Of a stretch of DNA of 64,000 nucleotides, positions 39,198 through 49,069 are shown piece by piece (within the stretch, counting starts at the first letter, position 1; every line of letters begins with the position of its first letter). Made by a program: the position numbers and the translations under genes. The notes below the pieces were generated by a model that saw only the letters and a program-made list of their open reading frames with translations, did no database searches and was not told the origin of the DNA. This stretch comes from Pseudomonas protegens (GTDB lineage Bacteria > Pseudomonadota > Gammaproteobacteria > Pseudomonadales > Pseudomonadaceae), in the NCBI RefSeq assembly GCF_013407925.2, contig NZ_CP060201.1, forward strand, positions 4,449,001 through 4,513,000, written 5' to 3'.

Positions 39198-40100
39198 ATG
39201 CATATATTGCTGACCGGCGGTACTGGGTTGATCGGGCGTGCGCTGTGTCGTTACTGGCAGGCCCAGGGTCACCAATTGAGTGTATGGACGCGCCATCCCG
39301 AAAAAGTGGCCGCTCTGTGTGGTCCCCAAGTGCGGGCCATCAGAACTTTGCAAGAGCTGGACCAGACGCCGCTGGATGCGGTGATCAATCTGGCCGGCGC
39401 CCCGATCGCCGACCGGCCCTGGACCCACAAGCGCAAGGCGCTGCTGTGGAGCAGCCGTATTGCCCTCACCGAAACCCTGCTGGCCTGGCTCGAAAGTCGC
39501 GAGCACAAGCCCAGGGTTCTGGTTTCGGGATCGGCGGTAGGTTGGTACGGCGACGGCGGGGAACGGGAACTGAGCGAGGATTCGCCTCCGGTCAATGAAG
39601 ACTTTGCCAGCCAGCTGTGCATTGCCTGGGAAGAAACGGCCCAGCGTGCCGAGGCCATGGGGGTGCGTGTGGCGTTGGTGCGCACCGGTTTGGTGCTGTC
39701 TGCCGAGGGCGGTTTTTTGTCGCGCCTGCTGCTGCCGTTCAAGCTGGGACTGGGCGGGCCGATCGGTAGCGGTCGGCAGTGGATGCCGTGGATTCATATC
39801 GACGACCAAATTGCCCTGATTGATTTTCTTGTGCATCAGGATGAGGCACGGGGTCCTTATAATGCCTGCGCGCCAAAGCCGGTGCGCAACCGCGAATTCG
39901 CCAAAAGCCTGGGGCGGGTGCTGCACCGGCCAGCGCTGATGCCGCTGCCGGCCTTTGTCTTGCGCCTGGCCCTGGGTGAGTTGTCGTTGCTGTTGCTGGG
40001 TGGCCAGCGTGCCGTTCCCGCGCGTTTGCTGGAGGCGGGATTCACTTTCCAGTTCACTGATTTGTCCGCGGCCCTGGACGATATTGCCAGCCGCCTCTGA
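39198..40100 (+). CDS. TIGR01777 family epimerase-like protein
   Basis: NAD(P)-binding extended-SDR-like protein of 300 residues. The Rossmann motif is [18 protein letters not shown] and the C-terminal DUF1731 region is present. The E. coli homologue is YfcH. Function is unknown. It is divergent from the renalase-like gene, and hemH follows 13 bases later, so both may be transcribed together. Confidence 0.85.
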   Translation: MHILLTGGTGLIGRALCRYWQAQGHQLSVWTRHPEKVAALCGPQVRAIRTLQELDQTPLDAVINLAGAPIADRPWTHKRKALLWSSRIALTETLLAWLESREHKPRVLVSGSAVGWYGDGGERELSEDSPPVNEDFASQLCIAWEETAQRAEAMGVRVALVRTGLVLSAEGGFLSRLLLPFKLGLGGPIGSGRQWMPWIHIDDQIALIDFLVHQDEARGPYNACAPKPVRNREFAKSLGRVLHRPALMPLPAFVLRLALGELSLLLLGGQRAVPARLLEAGFTFQFTDLSAALDDIASRL

Positions 40101-40113
40101 AATAGGACGTTGC

Positions 40114-41139
40114 ATGACCGATCACGCGTTGCTCCTGGTCAATCTCGGTTCGCCGGCCTCCACTTCGGTGGCGGATGTGCGCCGCTACCTCAACCAGTTC
40201 CTCATGGACCCCTATGTCATCGACCTGCCCTGGCCGGTGCGGCGGCTATTGGTGTCGCTGATCCTGATCAAGCGTCCGGAACAGTCGGCCCATGCCTACG
40301 CCTCGATCTGGTGGGAGGACGGTTCGCCGCTGGTGGTGCTCAGCCGGCGCCTGCAGCAGGTGATGAGCGAGCAGTGGAAGCAGGGCCCGGTAGAGCTGGC
40401 CATGCGTTACGGCGAGCCTTCGATCGAATCGGCGCTGCTCAAGCTGGTGGCCCAGGGGCAGAAAAAAATCACCCTGGCGCCGCTCTATCCTCAGTTCGCC
40501 GACAGCACCGTGACCACGGTGATCGAAGAGGCCAGGCGTGTGGTGCGCGAGCGCCAGCTGGATGTGCAGTTCAGCGTGCTGCAACCCTTCTACGATCAGC
40601 CCGAGTACATCGAGGCCCTGGCGGCCAGCGCCAGACCCTACCTGGCCCAGGAGCATGATCATCTGCTGCTGAGCTTTCACGGTCTGCCGGAGCGGCACCT
40701 GACCAAGCTCGACCCTACCGGCCAGCATTGCTTCAAGGATGCCGACTGTTGCCGCAACGCCTCTCCCGCGGTGCTGGCCACCTGTTATCGCGCGCAGTGC
40801 CTGCGAACGGCATCGGCCTTGGCCGAGCACTTGGGGTTGGCGGATGGCACTTGGTCGGTGTCGTTCCAGTCGCGCTTGGGCCGGGCCAAATGGATCGAGC
40901 CCTACACCGAGACGCGCCTTGACGAGCTGGCCAAGCAGGGCGTGAAGAAGCTTATGGTGATGTGCCCGGCGTTCGTCGCCGATTGCATCGAGACGCTGGA
41001 AGAGATCGGTGATCGCGGACGCGAGCAGTTCCGCGAGGCGGGAGGCGAGGATCTGCGGTTGATCCCGTGCCTGAATGACGACCCGCAATGGGCGCAGGCC
41101 TTGAACACCTTGTGCGCGCGGGCGCCGTTGGCGTTGTAA
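40114..41139 (+). CDS. hemH: Ferrochelatase
   Basis: Inserts ferrous iron into protoporphyrin IX. The 341 residues have the active His in [11 protein letters not shown], then cysteines typical of bacterial enzymes ([11 protein letters not shown]). The start at 40114 gives the family N-terminus ([14 protein letters not shown]). It follows the epimerase gene by 13 bases, probably as one operon. Protoporphyrin is a photosensitiser, so proximity to the light regulon is suggestive only. Confidence 0.94.
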   Translation: MTDHALLLVNLGSPASTSVADVRRYLNQFLMDPYVIDLPWPVRRLLVSLILIKRPEQSAHAYASIWWEDGSPLVVLSRRLQQVMSEQWKQGPVELAMRYGEPSIESALLKLVAQGQKKITLAPLYPQFADSTVTTVIEEARRVVRERQLDVQFSVLQPFYDQPEYIEALAASARPYLAQEHDHLLLSFHGLPERHLTKLDPTGQHCFKDADCCRNASPAVLATCYRAQCLRTASALAEHLGLADGTWSVSFQSRLGRAKWIEPYTETRLDELAKQGVKKLMVMCPAFVADCIETLEEIGDRGREQFREAGGEDLRLIPCLNDDPQWAQALNTLCARAPLAL

Positions 41140-41143
41140 GCGG

Positions 41144-41170
41144 CTTCGCCGGCAAGCCGGCTCCTGCGAG
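41144..41170. repeat. REP element
   Basis: TTCGCCGGCAAGCCGGCTCCTG-like palindromic element typical of P. fluorescens-group REPs, in the gap between hemH and uraA. Confidence 0.7.
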
Positions 41171-41198
41171 AGGGGACGGCTTGGCGGCGAAGGGTTCT

Positions 41199-42473
41199 TC
41201 AGATCAGAGGCTCGTCGGCCTTCTTGTTCTTCCAGCCGTCATTACCCGGCAGCACCAGATTCAGCACGATGGCGACGATGGCGCACAGGGCGATGCCCTT
41301 GAGGCCGAAGTCGTCCGGACCGGTACCGGTGCCCACCAGCACGCCGCCAATGCCGAACACCAGGGTCACCGAGACGATCACCAGATTGCGGGCTTCGCCC
41401 AGGTCGATCTTGTGGCGGATCAGGGTGTTCATGCCCACCGCGGCAATCGAACCGAACAGCAGGCAGAGAATCCCGCCCATCACTGGCACCGGGATGCTTT
41501 GCAGCAGGGCGCCGAACTTGCCGATAAAGGCCAGGGTGATGGCGAAGATCGCCGCCCAGGTCATGATTTTCGGGTTGTAGTTCTTGGTCAGCATCACCGC
41601 GCCAGTGACTTCGGCGTAGGTGGTGTTGGGCGGGCCGCCGAACAGGCCGGCCGCGGTGGTGGCGATGCCGTCACCGAACAGGGTGCGATGCAGGCCGGGC
41701 TTCTTCAGGTAGTCGCGACCGGTCACGCTGCCGACGGCAATCACCCCGCCGATGTGTTCGATGGCCGGGGCCAGGGCGACCGGGACAATGAACAGGATCG
41801 CCTGCCAGTTGAACTCAGGTGCGGTGAAGTGCGGCAGGGCCAGCCAAGGGGCGGCGGCGATCTTCGCGGTGTCCACCACGCCGAAGTAGAAGGACAGGGC
41901 GAAGCCCACCAGCACTCCGGAAATGATAGGCACCAGGCGGAAGATGCCTTTGCCGAACACCGCGACAATCAGCGTGGTCAGCAGCGCCGGCATCGAGATC
42001 ATCATCGCCGTCTGGTAATGGATCAGCTCGCTGCCGTCGCCGGCCTTGCCCATGGCCATGTTGGCGGCGATCGGGGCCATGGCCAGGCCGATGGAGATGA
42101 TCACCGGGCCGATGACCACCGGCGGCAGCAGGCGGTCGATGAAACCGGTGCCCTTGATCTTCACCGCCAGGCCGAGAAAGGTGTAGACGAAGCCCGCCGC
42201 CATCACCCCGCCCATGGTCGCCGCCAGGCCGAACTGGCCCTTGGCGAGAATGATCGGGGTGATGAAGGCAAAGCTCGACGCCAGGAACACCGGCACCTGG
42301 CGCCCGGTCACTACCTGGAACAACAGAGTCCCGAGACCCGCCGTGAACAGCGCCACGTTCGGGTCGAGACCGGTAATCAGCGGCATCAACACCAGGGCGC
42401 CAAAGGCCACGAAAAGCATCTGCGCGCCAGACAGCACCTGGCGCCAGAGCGGATCGTTGAACTCATCCTGCAT
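41199..42473 (-). CDS. uraA: Uracil:proton symporter
   Basis: NCS2-family uracil permease of 424 residues with about 14 membrane segments and the family motifs (VGSVTGRDYLKKPGLHRT, NTTYAEVTGAVMLTKN). It lies two bases after the upp gene on the same strand, giving a pyrimidine salvage operon upp-uraA. Confidence 0.92.
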   Translation of the reverse strand: MQDEFNDPLWRQVLSGAQMLFVAFGALVLMPLITGLDPNVALFTAGLGTLLFQVVTGRQVPVFLASSFAFITPIILAKGQFGLAATMGGVMAAGFVYTFLGLAVKIKGTGFIDRLLPPVVIGPVIISIGLAMAPIAANMAMGKAGDGSELIHYQTAMMISMPALLTTLIVAVFGKGIFRLVPIISGVLVGFALSFYFGVVDTAKIAAAPWLALPHFTAPEFNWQAILFIVPVALAPAIEHIGGVIAVGSVTGRDYLKKPGLHRTLFGDGIATTAAGLFGGPPNTTYAEVTGAVMLTKNYNPKIMTWAAIFAITLAFIGKFGALLQSIPVPVMGGILCLLFGSIAAVGMNTLIRHKIDLGEARNLVIVSVTLVFGIGGVLVGTGTGPDDFGLKGIALCAIVAIVLNLVLPGNDGWKNKKADEPLI

Positions 42474-42475
42474 GA

Positions 42476-43114
42476 TCAGGAGTCCTTCTGCTTGGTGCCG
42501 AAGATCTTGTCACCGGCATCACCCAGGCCTGGAATGATGTAGCCATGTTCGTTGAGCTTCTGATCGATGGACGCGGTGTAGATGGTCACGTCCGGGTGCG
42601 CCTGCTCGACGGCGGCGATGCCTTCCGGGGCGGCCACCAGGACCATGGCGCGGATGTCACGGCAGCCGGCTTTTTTCAGCAGGTCGATGGTGGCGACCAT
42701 GGAGCTGCCGGTGGCCAGCATCGGGTCGATGATCATCGCCAGGCGCTCGTCGATCTCCGGAACCAGTTTTTCCAGGTAGGTGTGGGCCTGCAGGGTTTCT
42801 TCGTTGCGGGCCACACCCACGGCGCTGACCTTGGCGCCCGGGATCAGGCTCAGCACGCCTTCGAGCATGCCGATACCGGCGCGCAAGATCGGTACCACGG
42901 TAATCTTCTTGCCGGCGATCTTCTCGACCTGGACAGGGCCGCACCAGCCTGGAATCTCATAGCTTTCCAGGGGCAGGTCTTTGGTGGCTTCGTACGTCAG
43001 CAGGGCACCGACTTCCTGAGCGAGCTCGCGAAAGTTCTTCGTGCTAATGTCTGCGCGGCGCATAAGGCCAAGTTTGTGTCGGATCAGCGGATGGCGGATC
43101 TCACGGATGGGCAT
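42476..43114 (-). CDS. upp: Uracil phosphoribosyltransferase
   Basis: Converts uracil and PRPP to UMP. The 212 residues include the N-terminal [13 protein letters not shown] motif and the PRPP site [14 protein letters not shown]. Its product traps imported uracil, consistent with uraA directly downstream. It is divergent from hpt. Confidence 0.95.
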   Translation of the reverse strand: MPIREIRHPLIRHKLGLMRRADISTKNFRELAQEVGALLTYEATKDLPLESYEIPGWCGPVQVEKIAGKKITVVPILRAGIGMLEGVLSLIPGAKVSAVGVARNEETLQAHTYLEKLVPEIDERLAMIIDPMLATGSSMVATIDLLKKAGCRDIRAMVLVAAPEGIAAVEQAHPDVTIYTASIDQKLNEHGYIIPGLGDAGDKIFGTKQKDS

Positions 43115-43279
43115 AGGGAAAGGCTCCGGCGGCGGGCAAAAAAAACGGCCTAGATTAATCTATCCGGGGTGGTTGTCCTATAGACATAAAGTACGTTAGT
43201 CCAGAAACGCTTGATCTGATCGGGCCGGATGCGTACCTTTGCCCGCTTTTCCGAAACTGCCACCCCCTTGGAGAGCGCC

Positions 43280-43837
43280 ATGTCCGCTGATCTCGAGCAT
43301 ATCCGTCAAATCATGCGCGAGGCTGACTGCCTGTACACCGAAGCTGAAGTCGAGGCGGCCATCGCCCGTGTCGGTGCACAAATCACTGAAGAACTGGCTG
43401 AGCGCAATCCGGTGGTGTTCTGCGTCATGAACGGCGGCCTGATCTTCGCCGGCAAACTGCTGACTCACCTGCAGTTCCCCCTGGAAGCCTCCTACCTGCA
43501 CGCCACTCGCTACCGCAACGAAACCAGCGGCGGCGAGCTGTTCTGGAAGTCCAAGCCGGAAGTCTCCTTTATTGACCGCGACGTGCTGATCATCGACGAC
43601 ATCCTCGATGAAGGGCACACCCTGGGCGCGATCATCGACTTCTGCAAACACGCCGGTGCCCGTGCGGTGCACACCGCGGTGCTGATCGACAAGGAGCACG
43701 ATCGCAAGGCCCGTCCGGACCTGAAGGCCGATTACATGGGCCTGCCTTGTGTCGACCGTTACGTCTTCGGCTACGGCATGGACTACAAAGGCTACTGGCG
43801 CAACGCCGCCGGCATCTATGCCGTGAAAGGGATGTAA
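43280..43837 (+). CDS. hpt: Hypoxanthine-guanine phosphoribosyltransferase
   Basis: Purine salvage enzyme of 185 residues. The PRPP motif DVLIIDDILDEGHTLGAI lies at about 101-118. The ATG at 43280 is preferred over an upstream in-frame ATG because it gives the family N-terminus MSADLEHIRQIM. It is divergent from upp and followed by a cupin gene four bases later. Confidence 0.92.
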   Translation: MSADLEHIRQIMREADCLYTEAEVEAAIARVGAQITEELAERNPVVFCVMNGGLIFAGKLLTHLQFPLEASYLHATRYRNETSGGELFWKSKPEVSFIDRDVLIIDDILDEGHTLGAIIDFCKHAGARAVHTAVLIDKEHDRKARPDLKADYMGLPCVDRYVFGYGMDYKGYWRNAAGIYAVKGM

Positions 43838-43840
43838 GAC

Positions 43841-44314
43841 ATGACCGGGCCGAGCTTTCTCGATCAAGCGTTGTTCAGCGACCTGGCTGAGAAGGCGGCG
43901 GCCAATCCCCGTGGTCGTCAGCATCACAACTTCCATGCCATGGAAGAGCCTTGCCATCGCATGGCGGTGGCGCTGCAACCCTCGACCTATGTTCCGCCGC
44001 ACCGGCACCTGAGCGCCGACAAGGCCGAGACTCTGCTGGTGCTCAAGGGGCGACTGGGCGTGCTGATTTTCGATGAGGCGGGCCAGGTCAAGGGCAAGCG
44101 CGTCTTGCAGGCCGGTGGTGACTGTGTCGGTGTTGATCTGCCGGCCGGAGTCTTCCACGGCCTGGTGGCGCTTGAAGCCGACAGCCTGATGTTCGAATGC
44201 AAGGCCGGTCCTTATCGTCCGGTGGGCGAGGGCGAACAGGCCAGTTGGGCGCCTCGGGAAGGCGAGCCTGGCGTGGCCGAATACCAGGCCTGGATGCGCG
44301 CTCAATTCGACTGA
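43841..44314 (+). CDS. WbuC family cupin protein
   Basis: Protein of 157 residues with a metal-binding cupin core (PPHRHLSADKAETLLVLKGRLGVLIFDE). It belongs to the WbuC family, members of which are found in polysaccharide loci but also, as here, alone. Its reaction is unknown. It is probably co-transcribed with hpt. Confidence 0.8.
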   Translation: MTGPSFLDQALFSDLAEKAAANPRGRQHHNFHAMEEPCHRMAVALQPSTYVPPHRHLSADKAETLLVLKGRLGVLIFDEAGQVKGKRVLQAGGDCVGVDLPAGVFHGLVALEADSLMFECKAGPYRPVGEGEQASWAPREGEPGVAEYQAWMRAQFD

Positions 44315-44408
44315 CGGCGTACCCCTAGCCTGGGGCAGCTGTCACAGGCTGTGAGGATTTGCAGCAAAAACCCGTGCTAGAGTGCTCAGCCCTTGATTGG
44401 AGCCTGTC

Positions 44409-44894
44409 ATGAGCCTGTTGATTCGCACTAGCGCGGCCCTTCTTCTGAGCTTGAGCCTGCCCCTGGCAGCTGCCCCGGCGCCCTTGCACGGGCAATTTCT
44501 GCCGCCTGATGACCTGACTCTGCGCGACTCGGTCCCTGAACAGCAGCAGCTGTTGCAGGTCACCGAGTACTCGGTGGTGATCGGCAGCCAGCGACAATCC
44601 AATCAGCAGCCGATTCCGGTGACATCGCCGGTGTGGGTGCGGCTCAAGGGCAAGCCGCTGAACAAGGGCGCCACCATCAGCCAGGTGCTGGTGAATTTCG
44701 ACGGTGAGAGCAAAAGCCTGAAAAAGCCCCAGTACGACGCCAAGACACGGACCCTGACACTCTATTACCCCCTGGCCCAGTATCGGGCGGTGATGGACCT
44801 GTTGCGTAACGACACGGTGTATTGTCAGTTCCTCAGCTACGCCAATGGCCATATCTGGGCCGACTTGCACACCGGCAGCGTGCGTCCGCGTTGA
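44409..44894 (+). CDS. Conserved exported protein
   Basis: Protein of 161 residues with a clear signal peptide (cut near residue 21, AAA-P). The mature part contains no recognised catalytic motif (TEYSVVIGSQRQSNQQPI; YYPLAQYRAVMDLLRND). A start at Met 44409 gives a proper signal. It is conserved beside hpt in pseudomonads as far as remembered; function is unknown. Confidence 0.7.
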   Translation: MSLLIRTSAALLLSLSLPLAAAPAPLHGQFLPPDDLTLRDSVPEQQQLLQVTEYSVVIGSQRQSNQQPIPVTSPVWVRLKGKPLNKGATISQVLVNFDGESKSLKKPQYDAKTRTLTLYYPLAQYRAVMDLLRNDTVYCQFLSYANGHIWADLHTGSVRPR

Positions 44895-44957
44895 GGCCCG
44901 AGGCGGGCTGAGGGTAAACTGCCGGCCCCGTGTAATGTCTGCGAGCTGGAGTCGGCG

Positions 44958-45245
44958 ATGCGTAAAGATAAGAAACAAGTGATTGGTGACGAGATCAGCG
45001 ACGAGCAGATCAAATTGTTCCTCGATTTCGAGCCGGTCGACGCCACTTCGCCGTCCCTGCACAAGCTGATCAAGGCCTATCGTGGTCTGCGCATCGACGA
45101 CTTCGAGCGCTTCCTGGTGTTCTTCCTCGAAGCCGGCCTGGATCTGGATGGCAAGGATGAGCACGGCCAGACCTTCGTCGACCTGATCAAGGATCAGCGC
45201 AACGCCGCCGACTACATCGAGCTGATGAACAACGCCCGCGGCTGA
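44958..45245 (+). CDS. PA4642 family protein
   Basis: Small charged protein of 95 residues (KDKKQVIGDEISDEQIKLFL; LEAGLDLDGKDEHGQTFVDL). It is the conserved gene known from P. aeruginosa as PA4642, next to mqo. Function is unknown. A strong bidirectional terminator follows. Confidence 0.78.
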   Translation: MRKDKKQVIGDEISDEQIKLFLDFEPVDATSPSLHKLIKAYRGLRIDDFERFLVFFLEAGLDLDGKDEHGQTFVDLIKDQRNAADYIELMNNARG

Positions 45246-45261
45246 GTCGTTCAAGACCCAT

Positions 45262-45301
45262 AAAAAAAACGCCCCGTCCTGCAAAGGACGGGGCGTTTTT
45301 T
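45262..45301. terminator. Bidirectional terminator between PA4642-like gene and mqo
   Basis: Perfect 11-base arms (45270-45280 and 45285-45295), loop GCAA, with A-run before and T-run after. It serves both convergent genes. Confidence 0.93.
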
Positions 45302-45313
45302 ATGGGCGGCGGA

Positions 45314-46825
45314 TCAGGCGCAGCTTTCGGTTTCCTTGTTGGGCTCGACCAGCTCCAGGCTCAGGTTATTTTCGCTGTTGATCTTGTGATACAGCGCCGC
45401 GTCGGTTTCCAGGGCCTTCTCCCGCGCCGGGAAAATCTCCTTGAGCTTGGCGGCCCATTCGCCGCTGGCCTTGGCCGGGAAGCAGCGTTCGATCAGTTCC
45501 AGCATGATCGACACGGTTACCGAAGCGCCCGGAGAGGCGCCGAGCAGGGCGGCCAGGGAGCCGTCCTTGGCCGCCACCAGTTCGGTGCCGAACTGCAGGA
45601 TGCCGCCTTTCTTCGGGTCTTTCTTGATGATCTGCACCCGTTGCCCGGCCACTTCCAGGCGCCAGTCTTCGGCCTTGGCCTGTGGATAGAAACGACGCAG
45701 GGACTCCAGGCGCTGCTCCATGGACTGCATGACTTCGCTGACCAGGTACTTGGTCAGGTCCATGTTGTCCCGGGCCACGGCCAGCATCGGGCCGATGTTG
45801 CCAGCGCGTACTGACATCGGCAGGTCAAGGAACGAACCGTGCTTGAGGAACTTGGTGGTGAAGCCGGCATAAGGTCCGAACAGCAGGGACTTCTTGCCGT
45901 CGACCACGCGGGTGTCCAGGTGCGGCACCGACATCGGCGGCGAACCCACGGCGGCCTGGCTGTAGACCTTGGCCTGGTGCTGCTTGACCACTTCCGGGTT
46001 GTCGCAACGCAGCCACTGGCCGCTCACCGGGAAGCCGCCAAAGCCCTTGCTTTCTTCAATGCCGGAAGCCTGCAGCAGCGGCAGCGCCGCGCCACCGGCG
46101 CCGAGGAACACGAACTTGGCGTCGACTTCGCGGCTGTTGCCGCTGTTGACGTCCTTGATGCTCACGGTCCAGCCGTTGTCCTTGTTGCGCTTGAGGCCGG
46201 TCACGCGCTTGCAGTACTTGACCTGGGCATCGGGGGCGCTGGTCAGGTGCTTGAGCAGCTGGTTGGTCAGGGCGCCGAAGTTGACGTCGGTGCCGTTGAT
46301 CACCCGGGTCGCGGCGATGGTTTCGTCCGCCGGGCGGCCCGGCATCATCAGCGGCATCCACTCGGCCATCTTGGCCTTGTCTTCGGTGTATTCCATGTCC
46401 GCGAAGGCATGGTGCTGGCTCAGCACTTCAAAGCGCTTCTTGAGGAAGGACACACCCTTGTCGCCCTGCACGAAGCTCAGGTGCGGCACCGGGCTGATGA
46501 AGGACTTGGACGAGCCGAAGGTGCCTTTCTTGGTCAGGTAGGACCAGAACTGTTTCGACACTTCGAACTGGGTATTGATGTGCACGGCTTTCTTGATGTC
46601 GATGCTGCCATCGGCGGCCTGTGGCGTGTAGTTCAGCTCACAGAGGCCAGCGTGGCCGGTACCGGCGTTGTTCCACGGGTTGGAACTCTCCGCGGCACCC
46701 GAATCCATCAGCTCGACGACTTCCAGCTTGATTGCGGGGTCGAGCTCTTTGAGCAGTACAGCGAGGGTGGCACTCATGATGCCGGCCCCAACCAATACGA
46801 CGTCTACTGCTTCGTTATGCGCCAT
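45314..46825 (-). CDS. mqo: Malate:quinone oxidoreductase
   Basis: Membrane-associated FAD enzyme that oxidises malate to oxaloacetate and passes electrons to quinone. The 503 residues include the FAD motif [19 protein letters not shown] and the family pattern [17 protein letters not shown]. The ATG at 46825 is preceded by GGAG. Its upstream region is long and contains a terminator, described separately. Confidence 0.95.
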   Translation of the reverse strand: MAHNEAVDVVLVGAGIMSATLAVLLKELDPAIKLEVVELMDSGAAESSNPWNNAGTGHAGLCELNYTPQAADGSIDIKKAVHINTQFEVSKQFWSYLTKKGTFGSSKSFISPVPHLSFVQGDKGVSFLKKRFEVLSQHHAFADMEYTEDKAKMAEWMPLMMPGRPADETIAATRVINGTDVNFGALTNQLLKHLTSAPDAQVKYCKRVTGLKRNKDNGWTVSIKDVNSGNSREVDAKFVFLGAGGAALPLLQASGIEESKGFGGFPVSGQWLRCDNPEVVKQHQAKVYSQAAVGSPPMSVPHLDTRVVDGKKSLLFGPYAGFTTKFLKHGSFLDLPMSVRAGNIGPMLAVARDNMDLTKYLVSEVMQSMEQRLESLRRFYPQAKAEDWRLEVAGQRVQIIKKDPKKGGILQFGTELVAAKDGSLAALLGASPGASVTVSIMLELIERCFPAKASGEWAAKLKEIFPAREKALETDAALYHKINSENNLSLELVEPNKETESCA

Positions 46826-47192
46826 TAACGCGTCTCCAAAATCTGCAGCACCAAATTGACGGCATGGCTGCCAGGAGTGACGGGGCGGTTCACGTAATGC
46901 CCCAGGTTACCCATGGCCAGGATCGCCATGTCCGAATCTTCGCAATTCTTTGCAACTACTGCGGACGCTGCCAACCGGGCCTCAAGGTGCATATGAACGC
47001 ATCTCGGGGCGCCTCGGGCAATTCGACTTATGGTCGATACATCCGCTCGTGCAACCAAATCCGTCAGCGGACAGGCTTCAAGCACCAGTTCTTGAGGAGT
47101 GCTCGGTCCTGTGTAATCGGGCTGTTGTAGAGGCCAATGGTGCCAGTTCAGACGCAAAACTATTCATTTGCTCGCCACACTCTTGTGAAGTT

Positions 47193-47212
47193 GTGAAAAC
47201 CCGTTTTTTCAC
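47193..47212. promoter_or_regulatory. Inverted repeat GTGAAAA-N6-TTTTCAC
   Basis: Perfect 7-base arms at 47193-47199 and 47206-47212 between the minus-strand terminator and mqo. It could be an operator for mqo or part of the promoter region. The binding protein is unknown. Confidence 0.35.
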
Positions 47213-47235
47213 GCTCTTTTGAAGACGTGAACCTC

Positions 47236-47255
47236 AAAAAAGGGCTGCCTCAGCC
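47236..47255 (-). terminator. Minus-strand rho-independent terminator
   Basis: GGCTG-AGG-CAGCC then C and six T on the minus strand. It would end a transcript from the 47562-47795 gene (with a 300-base 3' region) or from an independent small RNA, and lies upstream of mqo. Confidence 0.65.
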
Positions 47256-47561
47256 TGGCACCTGGCCCGAGCGGTGATGCCGGCACAAGGTGCAGGCACA
47301 ACGGGCAAACAGCTTTAAGTGGCCGAGCAACGGCAGCTCTGCAGATTCGCGAAAAGTGGAGGTTTGCAAGGTGGTACAGCAAGCACGCCAGCTTCACTCG
47401 ATCTGTGTGGGCGGCTCTCTGTGGGCGGTGCGGGGTGCCAATGCAGTGGCGTTGGCGGTACTGCGAGGCCCGATCAGGAGACGTCCTTATAATCGGGGGG
47501 AGATTGTAACGAAGAAATGCGCAGAAATGATCCTGTTTCGTGACTTTTATTAGGCTGTTGG

Positions 47562-47795
47562 TCAGGTGGCCAGTATCGGTTGCACCGCGGGGCCTGTGCT
47601 GCGTGGGCTGATCCGGGCGCTGGCGGGCAATGGCTGGTGCAACCAGTTCAGGCGAACCTCCCTGATTTCCACCCAGCCGTCGCCCACCGGGGCGGCGAGA
47701 CAATGCTTGAAGGCCTGGCAGCGTCCCTGGCTGTCCAGCAAGGCGAAGCTGCGAAATGACTGACGCGGGGCGAACAGGGAGCGAAGGAAGTTCAT
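47562..47795 (-). CDS. Small conserved protein
   Basis: Protein of 77 residues (begins MNFLRSLFAPRQSFRSFALLD, Cys/Trp-poor, basic; WVEIREVRLNWLHQPLP near the middle). It has coding-like composition and AGGTG 12 bases before the ATG. A similar small protein is remembered upstream of mqo in Pseudomonas. No function can be proposed. Confidence 0.55.
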   Translation of the reverse strand: MNFLRSLFAPRQSFRSFALLDSQGRCQAFKHCLAAPVGDGWVEIREVRLNWLHQPLPASARISPRSTGPAVQPILAT

Positions 47796-48001
47796 GACCA
47801 GGCACCTGATTGTGTCAATGACGACAAGAATGTATTTGAGTCGTTACATCATGGTGTATGGCAGGTGAACGGCAGGTTACAGGAACCCGCTTGTACGGCA
47901 CCTGTCTGAGTCCTGACTAACTCATGCCCGACGCTGGTTCGTCGCGGTTGTGCACCGCTATACTGCGGGCCTGTTTGTGCCTGATTCCTGGAGAGATGAG
48001 C

Positions 48002-48586
48002 ATGTTGCAACGCCTGTTGTTCGGTTTGATCACTGTGACCAGTCTGTCGCTGGTGGGTTGCGCCCACAGCCCGCAACAACTGAGCCCGGAGCCTAAGCTC
48101 ACCACTCAGCTGGCGCCTGTCGGCCACGGTCAGCCGGTGGTGGTGAGGGTGGTCGATGGACGTCCGTCGCCGACCCTGGGCACCCGTGGCGGCCTGTATC
48201 CGGAAACCAGCGCCATTACCGTGCAGAGCGCGCAGATCCTGCCGAAGCTGCAGGCCCAGGCCGAAGCGGCGGTGCGTCTGCTGGGCTTCACCCCGACAGC
48301 CGGTGGCAGCAATGCTCCGCAGTTGACCGTGACCCTGGCCGAGCTCAAGTACCAGTCGCCTAAAGAAGGCCTGTACGTGACCGAGGCCACCATTGGCGCG
48401 ACCTTCCGTTCCGATGTGCAAAACGCCAACCGCCGCTACAGCGGTCGCTATGGCGCGTCCCTGGACCAGCGTTTCGGCATGGCGCCGAACCAGGACACCA
48501 ATACCAAGCTGGTGGGCGATGTGTTGAGCGATGCGCTGACCCGCCTGTTCAAGGACCCGACCATCGGTCAGATCCTCGGCGAATAA
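48002..48586 (+). CDS. YajG family lipoprotein
   Basis: Putative outer-membrane lipoprotein of 194 residues. The signal peptide has lipobox LVGC (Cys20). The mature sequence shows the YajG pattern (VVVRVVDGRPSPTLGTRGGLYPET; ATIGATFRSDVQNANRRYSGRY). The ATG at 48002 has GGAGAG at correct distance; an ATG six bases upstream is too close. Function is unknown. A terminator follows. Confidence 0.82.
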   Translation: MLQRLLFGLITVTSLSLVGCAHSPQQLSPEPKLTTQLAPVGHGQPVVVRVVDGRPSPTLGTRGGLYPETSAITVQSAQILPKLQAQAEAAVRLLGFTPTAGGSNAPQLTVTLAELKYQSPKEGLYVTEATIGATFRSDVQNANRRYSGRYGASLDQRFGMAPNQDTNTKLVGDVLSDALTRLFKDPTIGQILGE

Positions 48587-48629
48587 GGCATCGCAACGGA
48601 CCTGGATCCGTTGCCACCCGGTCGACAGA

Positions 48630-48662
48630 AGCCCGGTTGCCCTTCAGGCAGCCGGGCTTTTT
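48630..48662 (+). terminator. Terminator after yajG-like gene
   Basis: AGCCCGG pairs with CCGGGCT around an inner GCC/GGC stem, then five T. Confidence 0.85.
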
Positions 48663-48674
48663 GCTGGTCGTGTC

Positions 48675-48881
48675 TCAGGCCGCTTCGACGTAGAAGTCCA
48701 GCATGCTGATGCCCGTCAGCAGGTCGGTTTCCGGGAGATCCGCGTGCTGATGCCCACCCAGTGCGCAATACACCAGCCAGTGCCGGTCCTGAACATTGAA
48801 GGCCAGGGCGCCCACCAGCGCCTGCTGTTCTTCGCTGGGGGTGATCAGGTAGAGGCGATCCTGGTTTTCGGCGTGCAGCAT
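48675..48881 (-). CDS. Small conserved protein
   Basis: Protein of 68 residues (MLHAENQDRLYLITPSEEQ; ends GISMLDFYVEAA). It has a good GGAG ribosome-binding site six bases before the ATG. No motif is recognised. It is convergent with the YajG-like gene. Confidence 0.55.
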   Translation of the reverse strand: MLHAENQDRLYLITPSEEQQALVGALAFNVQDRHWLVYCALGGHQHADLPETDLLTGISMLDFYVEAA

Positions 48882-49069
48882 GACAAGCTCCGTGGGTTTC
48901 GAGGGGCGACAGACTGGCTTGTTTGGATGACGAAAAGATGACGCTTTAAATTAATTGCCCCGTGCCTCGTTACTGGTCGGAAAGGCCCCCGCGATTCGAT
49001 GGGGATTGAGTAGAATCCGCGCGCGGGTGCACTCGGCGACCCGAATACGCTTTTCCTTCGAGGTTCATG

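Larger units (their letters stand above)
46826..47561. other. Long intergenic region upstream of mqo
   Basis: About 735 bases with no convincing gene. An open frame 46825-47157 on the minus strand reaches mqo but has an untypical composition. A minus-strand terminator at 47236-47255 splits the region, so the mqo promoter must lie below it or the leader be very long. The C-rich stretch 47256-47500 could be a small RNA (low confidence). A TATAAT at 47488-47493 on the plus strand lacks a -35 box. Confidence 0.4.

Noticed and set aside
46825..47157. Possible 110-residue gene directly upstream of mqo
   Set aside because: Its stop overlaps the mqo ATG but the composition (scattered Cys, His, Trp) and lack of any family feature fit a chance frame; no good ribosome-binding site was seen.
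47488..47560. Plus-strand TATAAT and short peptides (about eight residues) downstream
   Set aside because: No -35 box at the correct distance and no downstream gene on that strand for a leader peptide to regulate.
47209..47805. Long minus-strand frame through the region upstream of mqo
   Set aside because: It overlaps the 77-residue protein in another frame and the terminator, and its sequence is low in hydrophobic and typical coding residues.
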